A DNA stretch of 64,000 nt from Protonemura montana (Eukaryota; Arthropoda; Insecta; Plecoptera; Nemouridae): positions 11,251,076 through 11,315,075 of the forward strand of contig OX387604.1 in the NCBI GenBank assembly GCA_947568835.1. The letters run 5' to 3'. A model generated the notes under the pieces. It had not been told where the DNA came from, made no database searches, and worked only from the letters and a program-made list of their open reading frames with translations. Position numbers and translations under genes: made by a program. This document shows positions 22,079 through 34,400 of the stretch, piece by piece. The number at the start of each line of letters is the position of its first letter. Positions within the stretch are counted from its first letter, which is position 1.

Positions 22079-23159
22079 TTTTTTACTCCAAACTGCAAAC
22101 TTTTAATATAAATAGCATCATTGGTTATAGAACTATTAAATTTCGTTATTTGAGCCTAAAATAAATAAAATAAATGTTATTATCTGACTAGAGTTCAGGT
22201 GCCCTGCTCATACATAATAAGATGGGGTTGTGGATGAGGAAGGATTTGAGACAGATCTCGAAGGTGCTGGGTTTTGTCAAATTAGAGACGGTCGGTGCAA
22301 GATGGTTGTAGATGTTCAATGACAATTGGCATGCATGCCTAGCGCAAGTACGAGACCCTGTTTATGAGTAATTAGTTTCCCAGGTCGTTGCACTGTCTGT
22401 ATGGGAGTTGGAGGGTAACATAAATCCCCCTGTATGTTGAGATAGCATCGCAGGCAACCTGCAAAGGTTCAAAGACAGACCAAGCAGAAAAATATAGATT
22501 CCACAAATGTTGGCTGCTTTCTGTAACGTATGGTGGTCGTTCGCTAGCTTTGTCGGATTTAACCTGGATTCTTGCCGTTGTACTGTTACTCTACTTTTTG
22601 AATTTTCGAATCCAATCTATACACCACTTTGATTTAACCGTCACTTCGACAGAAAAGCCGTAAGTTCGTCGGTTCAAATCTTTTTTTTTCTCAGGCACAA
22701 AGAGCGATAGCATCGAGTTTATATGGTGATTGTGATATGATTATTTTTCGATGTTTCTTTACATTTGACAGATACTGTTGGACAGTCATTAAGGTCACTG
22801 ACATGAACCAATCAGAGACTCTGGCTGGCTTCACGACTTCGTGTTCTTTAGTTTCGGTGAGTTTTTCGGCATGTTTACTCACTCGAATTTAAATTTGAAA
22901 AGAATGTTTTATTTTTCAACGTTAGAATCGTGGCATAATTGGGCGTAACTTAGAAATATGACTTAATTAATCATCAGAAATTAATTATCATGGTTTTGAC
23001 TGTAGTATGACAGCTATACCTACGGATAGCCATCACCTTAAACCATAGAGCTAATGTTAAGCATACGCTAATGAGGGTGCTTCTAGGTGGGGTCACCTTT
23101 GTTTCGAGTGTGAAGAAACTCCATTCCGTTATTTCTCGCAGATTACTCGCATTTGAGAT
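22079..23159. other. Gene-free stretch
   Basis: No supported gene. At 22193-22207 the string gttcaggtgccctgc recurs exactly as in the LINE 3' UTR at 11102-11116. A B-box-like ggttcaaatct followed by a T run at about 22670 has no A box and is not called as a tRNA. Confidence 0.4.
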
Positions 23160-23494
23160 TGGTTTTTTCTCAAAGACTTGGAGAGTGCTTAATATAAAAT
23201 GTTGCACCAGCCAAGATACATAGAAGGAGAACGTCTCCTGGGAGTTTCAGCTTTTTATTTAAATACATAGCAGGTACATGCTCATATATTGTATAAGTCG
23301 GATACATTGATATTGCATACAAATTGTATGTTAAGCACGCGATGACGAAAAACGTTTTTTTTTTTCAAAAACGTGAAGAGTGCCAAATATACCATTTTTC
23401 ACCAGCTAAAATGTATTCATGAAAATGTTCTCCTGAAAGTTTCAGCTCGTCATTAGAATATACAGCATAGTAAATACGCATGAATAGTGTCAAT
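23160..23494. repeat. Roughly 182-bp tandem repeat, left part (about 1.7 units)
   Basis: Units begin with a T run then ctcaaa-act, gagtgcc, a tgcaccagccaagatac block, a ctcctgaaagtttcagct block and a tcaattgt/aaaaact block. Unit starts are at about 23163 and 23355. The second is interrupted at about 23494 by the LINE. Continuation is at 26422-27010. Confidence 0.65.
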
Positions 23495-24740
23495 CGTATT
23501 TTGCAGAGAAAGATATACACATGGTGGTGTTATTATTTATGCTAAAACAGGGTTGAATGTTTCGCCATACCATATTGATCACAATTTAATTGTTGAAAAA
23601 CACATCGAGATAACGGCAGTCGAGCTAGTGACCGACTTCGGCAATTACATTATCATGTGTGTTTACAGATCCCCAACTGGTGACATTGACCTATTCATGG
23701 CCAACTTAGAATCTATTCTTCATAACATAGGCAAATTGAAAAAACAATTAATTCTATGCGGTGACTTTAACCTCAATTTTATTTCTAATTGTAAATATGC
23801 CCAACGATTAGTAGAACTATTGAGGTTAAATGGTCTGACACTGAAAATAGACAAACCTACAAGGATAACTAAAACTACCCTGACATGTATTGACAATATA
23901 TTTACTAGTAATGGATTTGGATTGTCAGAGATTATAGATGCAGGGTTATCTGATCACACCGTACAATTGTTAAAATCAGTTGATGAACTTATAAAGCCGA
24001 AAAAACAATATGTGTATAAAAGAGTGTTAAATGACAAACTAATAAGTGTTTTTGGGCTGGCCCTAAGTCAAACATCTTGGTGTAGCGTATTTGAGACTGA
24101 TGATGTAAATGAAATGTTTAAATTATTTATGAATATATTCAATGAATTATTTAACAAGGTGTTTCCTCTAAAAAAAGTACCAGTAATGACAGATGGTAAA
24201 CCAGTGTTAAATTGGTATACACCTGAACTACATAAACTATCCAACGATGTTATGAAGCTTTATAAGAAATCTAAGGAAACTACTGGCTATGAAACGGATA
24301 ATAAACAATACATTACCCTACTAAAGAAATACAAATCAGCTCTTTATCAGAGTAAGAAATCAGCTTTTGTCAACAAAATTAAAAGCTCCAAAAATATTCC
24401 TAAAGCAGCGTGGAATGTAATAGACAGTAACAAAAACAAGTCGTTAAACAATAACATTGAACTAAAATGCGATAGTAAAAATGGTAATAATGAAATAATA
24501 AAATCCCCACAAATGATTGCCAATGTCTTCAATAACTATTTTAGTGAAGCAACAACAAACATTTTGCAATCAAATAAAACTCTAAATATGTTAAAACAGA
24601 ATTTAACTCCAAATATGAGGAGAAATGCAAATAATTTCTTTCTCTCGCCAGTTAGTGCTAGGAATGTCTTGGAGGCAGTTGATATAGTGACAAGAAAAAA
24701 AAAGCAGCTGGTCATGATTGTATACCAGGTCACATTCTAA
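23487..24740 (+). pseudogene. LINE endonuclease and start of reverse transcriptase (frame 1 segment)
   Basis: An open segment of 417 codons; the real element sequence begins near 23495. The first 150 residues show the back half of an AP-type endonuclease: H-GGV-IY, CVYRSPTGD, LILCGDFNLN (catalytic GDFN), TLTCIDNIF (the D-I pair) and AGLSDHTVQ (the SDH catalytic motif). Upstream catalytic residues (N and E of the first motifs) are lost to truncation. A linker of about 200 residues rich in Lys and Asn follows. The last codons after A9 are out of frame: the true continuation KAAGHDCIPG, the conserved (K)(S/A)-G-D-IP box that opens LINE reverse transcriptases, is in the frame of the 3' segment. 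This copy is therefore inactive as DNA. Confidence 0.85.
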
Positions 24741-26245
24741 AACATAATGCAATCCATATAATTGATCCTCTAGTATATATTATAAATTCATCTTTCTCAC
24801 TTGGTGTCTTCCCTGAGGAACTAAAAAAGGTCATCATTTGTCCGCTACATAAGAAAGGAAGCCTGACAGCTGTTGAAAACTATAGACCACTAGCTCTCTT
24901 ATCTATCTTTTCTAAGATTATCGAAAAATGTTTCTGTACAAAACTAACACATTTCCTGGAAAAATATAGTCTGATATCTGAGTGCCAACATGGGTTTAGG
25001 AAAGGAAAATCTACCACAACGGCCATGCTCAGTTTTATAAGGGAAGTTTACAACTCTTTAGATAATAGAAAATCCTCAATTGGTGTGTTTTATGACCTAA
25101 AAATGGCGTTTGATATGGTGGACCACACCTTACTATTAAACAAATTGAAACTTTTTGGCATAAATGGAGTAGCAAATAATTGGATAATGTCGTATCTTTC
25201 AAATAGACGTCATATCACAAAAATTAATAACTCTCATAGCCAATACTACTCCACTGAGGCGATAATCAACATCGGAGTCCCACAGGGGTCAATAATTGCT
25301 CCACTGTTGTTCATTTTGTATACAAATGATTTGCCCCTTTGTATTGACCGTGGTAAAATGACACTATTTGCTGATGACACCACCCACTTCCTAGTAAATG
25401 ACCGGAGTATTAGTCCTGAGGAAGTACATTTCAATAAACAAGCCACAGATAGCTTTCAAAATTGGGCTCATAATAATGCTTTGGCAATAAATTATACAAA
25501 ATCAGTAATTCTTCAATTTCACCCAAATAATAATATGCATCTTCACACAAGTCCCTTACTATACTTAAATGGGAAAAGCATTCAGGCTCAAAACACCACA
25601 AAATTTTTAGGAATCTTAATTGACAACAAACTTAGTTGGAATGATCACATTAATCTAATAGGAAAAAAAATTGCATCAGGGTGTTTCTTAATTAAACGAA
25701 TGATGCAAATCACCGATTTTGAAACAGCCAAATTAGTTTACTACTCGTTTATACACTCTCGACTAATGTATGGAATTTTATTGTGGGGGCAATCTCGGCA
25801 TATAAATCGCCTTTTCATACTACAAAAGCAAGCAATCCGACTCCTGTCATCAGCAAGTAGAAATCCCTGTACGCCAGGAATGTACTACAAAGACTCATGC
25901 AGACCTTATTTTAAAAAATACAAAATAATGACCTTACCGTGCATATACATTTATTGTGCCATATGTTTTATGATTGATAATATTAATCATCTAAATCTGG
26001 GTAGCAGCTCACGGAACAATAGCACACGTAACTCACATATTTTAAAAAATGAGAAAACAAAATCAAAATACGACAAGAACAATCCTTTTATGCTTGGAAT
26101 ATTAATTTATAACAAAATATTATCCATTTTTAGCATCAAAAAAACTAACAAAGATGACGAGGTGTTTAAAATGAATGTTAAAAAGTTTTTGGCAGATAAC
26201 GCATTTTATTCTGTAAATAGTTTTTTAGCCTTTAAGACTGTGTAA
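24704..26245 (+). pseudogene. LINE reverse transcriptase domain (frame 2 segment)
   Basis: From GCA at 24704 the frame runs to a stop at 26243-26245 without interruption, about 513 codons. Motifs in order are KAAGHDCIPG, NYRPLALLS, HGFRKGKST, YDLKMAFDMVDH (first catalytic Asp), GVPQGS, FADDT (the YXDD-equivalent catalytic pair), KFLGILIDNKLSW and then YGILLWG. This order is diagnostic of non-LTR reverse transcriptases. The C-terminus ends KKFL--NAFYSVNSFL. No RNase H or CCHC motif is evident. All catalytic residues are intact, so only the 5' truncation and the single A-run frameshift disable it. An internal ATG at 25025 is not the natural start. Confidence 0.9.
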
Positions 26246-26369
26246 TTAGTATGTAATAGAATTAACTAAGTGAATATGTAAATATTATATAATATGACTG
26301 AGTGTAAAACACGAATATATTGTAATGACATGTCTCATACCAAAGCTATTGGTCAATCGAGAATAAATA

Positions 26370-26421
26370 AAAATTATTATTATTATTATTATTAAAAATT
26401 ATTATTATTATTATTATTATT
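26370..26421 (+). repeat. (TTA)n tail of the LINE
   Basis: Two runs of seven or more TTA/ATT triplets separated by aaaa, the retrotransposon 3' end. Confidence 0.85.
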
Positions 26422-27010
26422 AATTGTGAGTAAAAACTATGCATTTTTAGCACATATGCGAAAGACATTATTTTTTCTCAAAAACTTGCCAACAACCAAA
26501 GATGAAATTTTGCACGAGCAATTTTACATTCAAGAAAAACTCGTTCTGATAGTTTAAGCTAATCTTTTGATCATAGAGCGTAGTTGTACGCTTGCAAAGA
26601 GTCAATTGTCCCTAAAAACTGTGCATATTAACGCAATGGCAAACAGTAGATTTTTTCTCAAAATCTTAAAAAGTGCGAAACATAATAGTTTGCACCAGCC
26701 AAGATACGTACAAGAACAAAATTTCCTGAAAGTTTCACCTAGTTATTAGAACATAAGTTATAGTAAAGAGCTTCTAAACTATCAATTGTTAGCGAAAACC
26801 TTGCTTTTTTTGACGCATGGATGAACGCTGGATTTTTTTCTCGTGAACCTGTAGAGTGCCAACGATTACATTTTGCAGAAGTCAATATACATTTTTAAGC
26901 AACGTTTTCTAAAAATTTGAGTTGTTTTTTAACACAGAGATTTTTGTTGTAGTCGTTTTAAAAAAACATTGATGTAGAAAGTGTATCCTACAATCTGTTG
27001 GGGTTTTTCC
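26422..27010. repeat. Roughly 182-bp tandem repeat, right part (about 3 units)
   Basis: Units start at about 26471, 26651 and 26833 (spacing 180 and 182). Each has T-run/ctcaaa, gtgcc/gtgcg, ttttgca or tttgcaccagccaagatac, a ctgaaagtttcac-type block and tcaattgt...aaaa. The last unit is the most degraded. No coding frame is conserved across units, so this is noncoding satellite-like sequence or a relic of a larger element. Confidence 0.65.
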
Positions 27011-27670
27011 AAAATTTAAAGACTTGTTTCGACCAAGTATTTAATGCTCTTTCTAACGTTGAAAGTTGTAAGTCTATAACTTGAATAGTTTTTTAGATAT
27101 CGGTTATAATACGGAACTGTGCACGCGCGGACAGCTAAAAGAGCCCAACTTTGGAAGGTCATATATCTCACACTAGTTGGCCTAACATTTTCAAAAAAAT
27201 CCTTTTGTGCATTTGGTGACTTGGGTAAAAAAACTCTGAAATTTTGAAAAGAATCTGAGATGTGAAGGTATAAATTATTTCCCAGGTGTGCCGATTTGAT
27301 TTGGAATGACCCATATGCAGAAAGACAGAAGTCAACTCTATATATTCTAGTTAATGTTTTATTCTAGGTATCCATTAGCACCATGGAAATGGGTCGTTCA
27401 CTTGATCCATTGCAATCAGACGGATTGCATTGCTACACACGAAAGCATCAAATCATAAAAAATTAAAACTGAAGATTACTTGCTTTTAAGGCAGCCTTTG
27501 ATCACGTTCATTCAGTTTTCGAACACAAAACTATTTTCCGGGATTGCAAAGAATCGAAGAGTTTCCATAGCCTCCCACAGTTTCACTCTATTATCAGACT
27601 GTTGCCAACTGTCCTCTGTCCAAACAACACCTGAAGAAGTCAACACTGATAACAGCTGATTTGTCATTTA
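27011..27670. other. Possible repeat-derived block adjoining the tandem repeat
   Basis: Continues without a clear boundary from the satellite. Contains gaaggtcatatatctcacac and a sharp-looking end gatttgatttggaatgacccat near 27295-27315. No coding frame. It may belong to the same unidentified repetitive element as the tandem units. Confidence 0.35.
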
Positions 27671-27672
27671 GA

Positions 27673-27760
27673 CCAGTGTTTCCCAAAGTGTAGTACGCGA
27701 ACCCCCTGGGGTTCGCGAAGATTTTAGTGGAGGTACGCGCTGCACTTTTTAGAACGCTTC
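27673..27760 (+). mobile_element. Single hAT-type transposon terminus with foldback
   Basis: CAGTGTTTCCCAAAGTG at 27673 matches the common hAT terminal inverted repeat pattern (CAGTG-TTC-CAAA). It is followed at 27696-27717 by a perfect 10-bp stem, CGCGAACCCC ct GGGGTTCGCG, a frequent sub-terminal feature of such ends. No matching right terminus was found downstream, so the element is truncated or its partner end has decayed. No transposase frame. Confidence 0.55.
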
Positions 27761-30700
27761 ACATAATTACTAAACATATTTCAGAAATATTTTTGTGAAT
27801 TTTAAGCATCCAATTTTGAATTAGTTCGTTTTCAAGCATTTTGGTCACCTGAAACTCACAACATTTTCTCAGATTTCCAATGGCTTAAGCCCAGAAGGCT
27901 GCTGCGCATGAACAGTGCGAGATAAAAATTTGAAAAAATGTTTTTTTCAGTCTTAGGCCTACTCGGTTTCTTTGCTTGCAGTTTTTAAGATTTAAATTTG
28001 ATTAGCTTCACATTTTTTGTGTGTGTAGATTTGACATAAAATAAAACGATACATCTGCGATTTTCTTTTTTGAAGAAGGGTACTCGGTGTTACGAAAATT
28101 GTAAATGGGTTACACAGATGTCAAAATTGTGAGAAACACTCATTTCGACAAATCCCTCCAAAGCACATGTCATGTCGCATACTCGGTACCCACCTCTAAC
28201 TTTAACTTTTCTACTAGACCGTTTTTAAAGATAGCGAAACATTATAATGATTATTCAGTCCAACCGATTGCCAATTCATCAATGCGAGCAAAGACTTTTA
28301 AACGTGTGAATGAAGCTGGCTTAGAAAGTTATTCTTTCACCTTTCATTCAATATTATTACCGGTGAATGTCAGGAAGTTTTCCGCAATATCGGGTAGTAG
28401 CTTGAAGATCGTGTGTCATAACAAGTTTACGTTTTAAAAATTGGAATAGTGGCATGGAGACGCTATTCCGTATTTCATCGTGGTGGTCTCGCTGTGGGCC
28501 AACCAAATTTGCGTTCCAGTTGTTCATAAAGTTGGCAGATACTAAAATATCCATGATATGGGCACAAAACTTCTAGACGTTGATAAAAATAAGGTAAGAT
28601 ACGCCGTGCATGACTTCATCTTGTTTTACCTTCTAGTTTTCAACTAGAATTTCAACTAAAGGTGCATGATTAGTGAAATTTATTCAATCAAATGGGACAT
28701 AACCTAGCTTTACAAGAAATTAGGTAATTATATTACAAATTCGAATCACGTTTGTCATTAAAGTCTCCGGAATAAATACAAGATATTTAATGCAAGTGAA
28801 TGTTTTGTTGTTAAAACCAAGTACGTTTTAAATTTAACCAATTTAGTTGAATAATGTTAAAGATTTTAGTCAGCAATTCTAAAACAAGATCTCCCTGTTT
28901 CTAATATACTCAGAAAATGCTAGGAATGCTTATCAAGGGATTGAGGGGAAGGTGTGAGGGGGATGGCTTTGTTATGTTTGTGTATGTTAAGGTATGTAGG
29001 TAATGATCAAAACCTTAAGTTAATTACAGAGATAAAAACTGAGTTGAATTGAAAATCATTTCTACATGTGAAACTTTTGGTCCTCCTGAAACTTCCGGTT
29101 TGGTGGGAAGGCTGGAAGGGGAAACGACTAAAAGTGCTGCGTGGGTCGGCAGAACACTTTCCGAAAACACTGGCTTAGAATCTCCATTTTATTATTCAAT
29201 TTACGATGAAGTTTCAACAATGTTTGTCTTGCTATCCGTTCTTGGCAACGCGATCGAACTTTGAACATTTTTCATCCCCTCCAATTTTATTTGCTTTATC
29301 AATTTAGATGCATCGTCCTTAGGAACGCGTGATATGAAAGATAGAAGAGAGAACAAAGAGATTGGAACCACAGAAACCTTTTTTTGTATAAATATATACC
29401 AGCTTCAATACCTAGTTACTTATGTTTTTTAAACGAGGTTCTCTCTGCTTCCACTGCATAACGAGCACGATCCCATTTGCTTCTTGCTCGCCATAGGATG
29501 ATTGATAATTATTCCTCTGGCCAACACATTTAAATCACACGTTATTTCGTATTTCACGAGCACCACGGTTTTCTACACAAGCTATTTTTATTATAAACGC
29601 AAAGAGCTGAATTTCCATAATTTCCATCGGCACGCTGTTCTAACCTACCATTAACCATAAAACCACAATCAAGTGGAGCCATAGTGGTATTTTTTTCCAA
29701 ATTAATCTACATAGCTACTTACCAGCTATATTGTACAGTGGCTGGTTGGGAGCGCTGGGCACGTATCTCGTGCAGCCCCATGGTACAGCAGATCTCAGGA
29801 GGAGGCTGTGCAGCGACGGCTACGATTCGTGACATTCATTACCTTGTGGTTCATTACCGAAAGCCTCGCATAAATTAGCTGGAACAAAATGTTCACGCTT
29901 CGGGTGTGGCCATTCTTAATTGAAACGGGCAAGCTTTTAGCATGGAAAAATGGCTTAGGCTATCAACTTGCTTAGAGGCTTAGAGCAGTGGAGCAGCAAT
30001 CATTATTTACGTAGCGAAAATGGATTATATTGACTGAAAAAAAAACACGAGGAAAACACTTTTAGAAGCTTCTACATCATTGGTAATTACAGAGTGGAAA
30101 TAGGTATAGTGCTTTTATTTGCTTATGTTTGACAAGTATAATTGGAATAGATTATTTATATGCCTATCTTCAATTACAATTAGGCTGACGTCACATTTGT
30201 AGTCGGTACATCAGAAAATAGAAAATAGAAAAATAAATCAAGACATCTTCACATCTTAAAAAGGTAATACTAGTTTTTTTTGCAAGTAAAAATAGACTAT
30301 CATTCGTACAAAGAGGAGATTTCAATTAAAATGAAGATAATAAAACTTTCAGGATGTCGCCGGTTGACACTTCTCCACCCCTTCCCGTTGAACCCGACGC
30401 CGTCTCTTGCGACGGGTGGACTGGACGCACGCAATGTCAGGTGGATATAGGTAGCGGCGGACTCGGCAATAGAAATAGACGCCAGCTCGGTTGCGAATGT
30501 GACTTGACTAGGCTATCATGATCTAGTACAAGTTAAATAAGATTTACTATATAAAGGGATGTACTTACTTCATGACCTTAGTTGCTATGCAACTCGGACT
30601 GTGTCATCTACTTTACTGTACTAGTTTTCTAGTATACTACATAGAGCCATTTACTAATGATCACCGTAAACTGCTTATATTTCCGTTTGTTTTGCTTTAA

Positions 30701-31398
30701 AAAAAATTAAGTTAAATTTATTTAAAATAATTCTTTCCGTACGAGATGAACAGTCGAAAGTCCAGGGATGGTTTTTTTTCTTTTAACACCACGTCTTCTT
30801 ATTTACTTGCGAAGCGTGAAACGTTGGTATTCGAACTAAACATTTTAAACTAGTTCTACGAATGCGATGACGCTAATATAACTTTCTACTTACTTTCTCC
30901 ATTATTTTCTTTGCGAATTGTTTTGGAATTTGTAGCTACGACTAGAAATGAAACTCTGTAATCAGACAAAGGAAAACTAACCCTTTTTTTGCGTGTTCAC
31001 CATTTTCCATTGCATTCTAAACAAAATTTCACTCTTAAGAGCAGTGGAATAAAAGTTAATTTGCAAGGCCCTACTTGTTTCATGATATTATTGTAGTACA
31101 AGTTAACGTAGTTGTTTTTGTGATGATCAATACAATGATGGTATAGTGACAGCGTAAAAGGAGTTACACGTTAAGATGAGATATAGGAAAAAATAAAGGA
31201 GTCCCGTCGAAACTGAGAGGTAAGAAAAATTTTCTTTTCTAGAGGCATGCACGTTCGCGGGTGGTCCTTCTGACTTTGAGCATGGATACAAGTCATGTTG
31301 AGCATTATTTATCACCGGTGCTTTTCTAGTGTGGTGTCCTCCAGTTTTAGTGTTGCTATACCGAATTCGGAAGCCTAAAGAAGCTGCATGGCTTTTCA

Positions 31399-31438
31399 CG
31401 GCGACGGCGACGGCGACGGCGACGCCGACGCTGACGCC
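31399..31438 (+). repeat. (GGCGAC)n simple repeat
   Basis: Four to five GGCGAC hexamers grading into GCCGAC and GCTGAC. CpG-dense island in AT-rich surroundings. Confidence 0.85.
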
Positions 31439-34400
31439 ACGGTGCTCTTGCCATTTTGACCGCTGCGTAATTAGTTGCCAGCTCTTTGCTGTATATTACA
31501 TCGGACGTAATCACAAATAGTGACAAGAAATACGAGCTGCTGCCCTGAACCACGGGTACGGTAATAATGTCTTCAAGCCTGGGGAGTGACGTAACTCTGA
31601 CATTGTATTTTGGGTCTTGGTTGTAGATTTTTTTATATTTTAAAATTAACAAAGAAAGTTTTAAGCTGTTAAATTTGAGTTTGTTTTGCTTTTTTTTGGT
31701 AATGTTGAAACACACCGACGCAATGATACATACATTTGTATTTTTACTGTTTTTATGTTAATTTAGAAGTTTTTTTTATCCTTATTCCTTCTGCGCATAC
31801 ACGATGAAAATCTGAGTTACTTTGTCAAAATGTCTATGCATGTAATTGTTTGCCTCTGGAATCTATGATGCTTGTTTTAAAGCTTTGCTATGGCTTTACG
31901 ATACATCTGATATCTTTAAACTTTCCTGGTATCTTCTAGCTACTTAGCTCGTTCCAAAATGCTTGGAGCTCAGTATATCAAAGAAAAAAAAACGAAGCTT
32001 ATTATGAATAATTTCAGTCTCGTTACCACAAAATAATTGTATACTTGTGTAGAGTATTTTTGGGGGCACTCAACTCTGTGAAACAGAGAATGCAAATTGG
32101 CCATGGTTAATTTTTGTGTATTAGCATCATCTCAAGTTTTAACAGCGTTAAATGTTACCGCTTGCTAAGGATGGATTAAAATATATACCTATAGTAATAC
32201 GTACACGTAATAATATAACCACCACCAGGCAACCTTTTATTCTAGCGGAAAATCTGTAACATTTCACAGTTGGTAGATAAAAGTTTTTGACAGCAGCGAC
32301 ATTGCAGTGTTTTTTTTCCTGTGGTATAACTTTGAAAGAAGTTTTTGGAGATTTAACATGAGCTAAGGGGCCGACTACCCGCCTGGGACTCATTATTAAA
32401 GCCGGGTAGAGAATACCCCAAGACTGGGCCCGAGAAGAGCAACGTTGATTCGAGCCTCTGCTAACGCACAATCAGCCCTGAGTGCAAAGGGAGATGCACT
32501 CGCATTGTACAAGGATTTGCGACGAAGGCAAAGGATATGATGCGACGTTGCATGCGTTCCACCATCACATGCATCACCTTGGACCAGCAACCAACTCTCT
32601 CTCTCAAGGCTCAACCGCGAGACCTACTAGATTATATTATGATACACTTTTTTCTTGAGAAGAAATTCCAATAACCAAGTTACACGGTTCGCTGTGAGCA
32701 GAAGGAGCTAGATTAAAAGCAACGTCTTCACATTTGAAAGAGGGGAAAAAAACGACGAGAAACTTTCTGCCTGAAAATGTATGATCATTCTGGATTTGTT
32801 TTAATCTGAGTGTACATTTTCCAAATGATTCCACGCGGCGCAAGCTTTGAGCTTAATTTTTCACGCACAAAAAACAGATCCATCCAGTTTTGCGTGGAAA
32901 GCGCTCCCCACTTCCAAATGCCAAGAATAAATAATAAAACAATCGGAATTAGAGATGTAGCTTGGAGGAAAGTGGGGTGAAAGGGTTATTTGGGTGAGTC
33001 TGACTAGACGAGTGTAAAATGCAGAATGTATGACGTATACCCATTAGGCAGTTTTAGCTCACCTTTCGTTCCTGCTGCCCCTATCCTGAGAAAGAGGGCG
33101 GTAAAATTACGAAACAAAACAAATAATAACGAAAGGGCGATAATCATCTCGCATTTAGCAAATATCACTGCAAGGCTTTAGAGAAGGAATGTTCTACTGC
33201 TTTCATTTAATTGGATTAAGGAATGGAAACGTGGAGATAGGTACACTTGGTTAATGACTTCTTTGCACTGCATGGATAAGTTTTCCAACTTCAAGTTGTC
33301 AATTTGCTAACTAGGACATTGTATCGGATAAGAGGTGAATTTGTGCTAAAGCAATCTATGTGGCTCTGAAGACACATGGGGCGCATTGAATGGCACGAAC
33401 TAGGTGCAGTTGGCCCAGTTTTGGTCCAGTTTAGCCAACTAACCGGTGCCGGTACCGTTGGAGCAGTGAGATGAATGGCGTTTGTGTGAGTTGACATTTG
33501 ATTGAGTCGGACAGCTAACGGCTAGCCAGCAGCTACCTCTAGCCCACGGGCCAGGCCGGGCAAGAGCAGATGTGTAATCGTAATTGCAGAGGAGGCATTG
33601 AAAATGTTTTGAAATTATTCATGCTGAGTTACATTATTCAACTCGGTGATATCGGAAACTGGTCACTGGTTGTGATTCAAATCACTGAATGCTCCGAGGA
33701 TCTGCAGCGCTCAAGCGGGGAAAAAAAAGGCAACTGTGTTTCACGCCGCAAATATTTGTTCTACACATTTGGAAACAACTTTTGACACGTCTTTTTTTTA
33801 CATGAATAAACGAAACACTGCATAGCATTATGTAAAATAAAAAAAGAACTTGCTAAAAATTCGATTCTACAAAGTTTTTCTTGTACTTAATTTGGATGCG
33901 AGGAGTAGCATCGTATGGCGATTTAATAATATGCATTTATTCCCTTTTAAGCCGTCAGAACATGTCTGTTTTGGAATTGTTATTTTTACTCGGGGTGTTT
34001 AAGTATTGTGGATACACGTAACCCAGCCATTTCGGCGCATACAAACATTGCAAATTAAAATCGGAGAGGCATGCGTGGTTAGTAATTGAAAATTGAAATG
34101 CAATCCTTTCTACGCTGCCAATTCTAGATTAATCTGGAGATTGATTTTATTTTTGTATGAAGGCTTCTGGTCCGATCCGTTGGGTTGTGTTTGTGAACTC
34201 TTTGACGAGCAGCCGGCACATATAGACCGACCAAGCTCAGTTCAGACAACACAGCGTCGATAGGCATTCTGAAAAATGTTGTAACCCCAGGATCAGAAAC
34301 CACTTGAAACGATGGAGATCAGGTTGTCTAGAGTAAACACACCTTTTGCAACGTATAAAGAAATCGTGTGTATTTTTTATAGAATGTAATATGACGTTGG

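Larger units (their letters stand above)
23495..26421 (+). mobile_element. 5'-truncated CR1/jockey-type LINE inserted into the tandem repeat
   Basis: About 2.9 kb, sense on plus. It carries most of an AP endonuclease domain, then a reverse transcriptase domain, then a C-terminal region, a 3' UTR with aataaataaaaatt and a (TTA)n tail. The start truncates the endonuclease N-terminus, the usual result of incomplete target-primed reverse transcription. Joining the flanks (left ...gtgtcaat, right aattgtgagtaaaa...) recreates the tandem repeat exactly, with at most a 2-4 bp target duplication. Reading is broken once, in an A9 run at 24695-24703. Confidence 0.88.

Noticed and set aside
22560-22695. 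tRNA gene ending ggttcaaatct plus T run
   Set aside because: No A box or cloverleaf pairing upstream.
28105-28437. Possible transposase remnant next to the hAT terminus
   Set aside because: No hAT dimerisation or catalytic motif could be seen.
34215-34250. TATA box plus Inr (tatagacc, tcagttcaga)
   Set aside because: Spacing between the TATA-like word and the Inr-like words is 18-23 bp, shorter than the usual about 30, and no gene follows.
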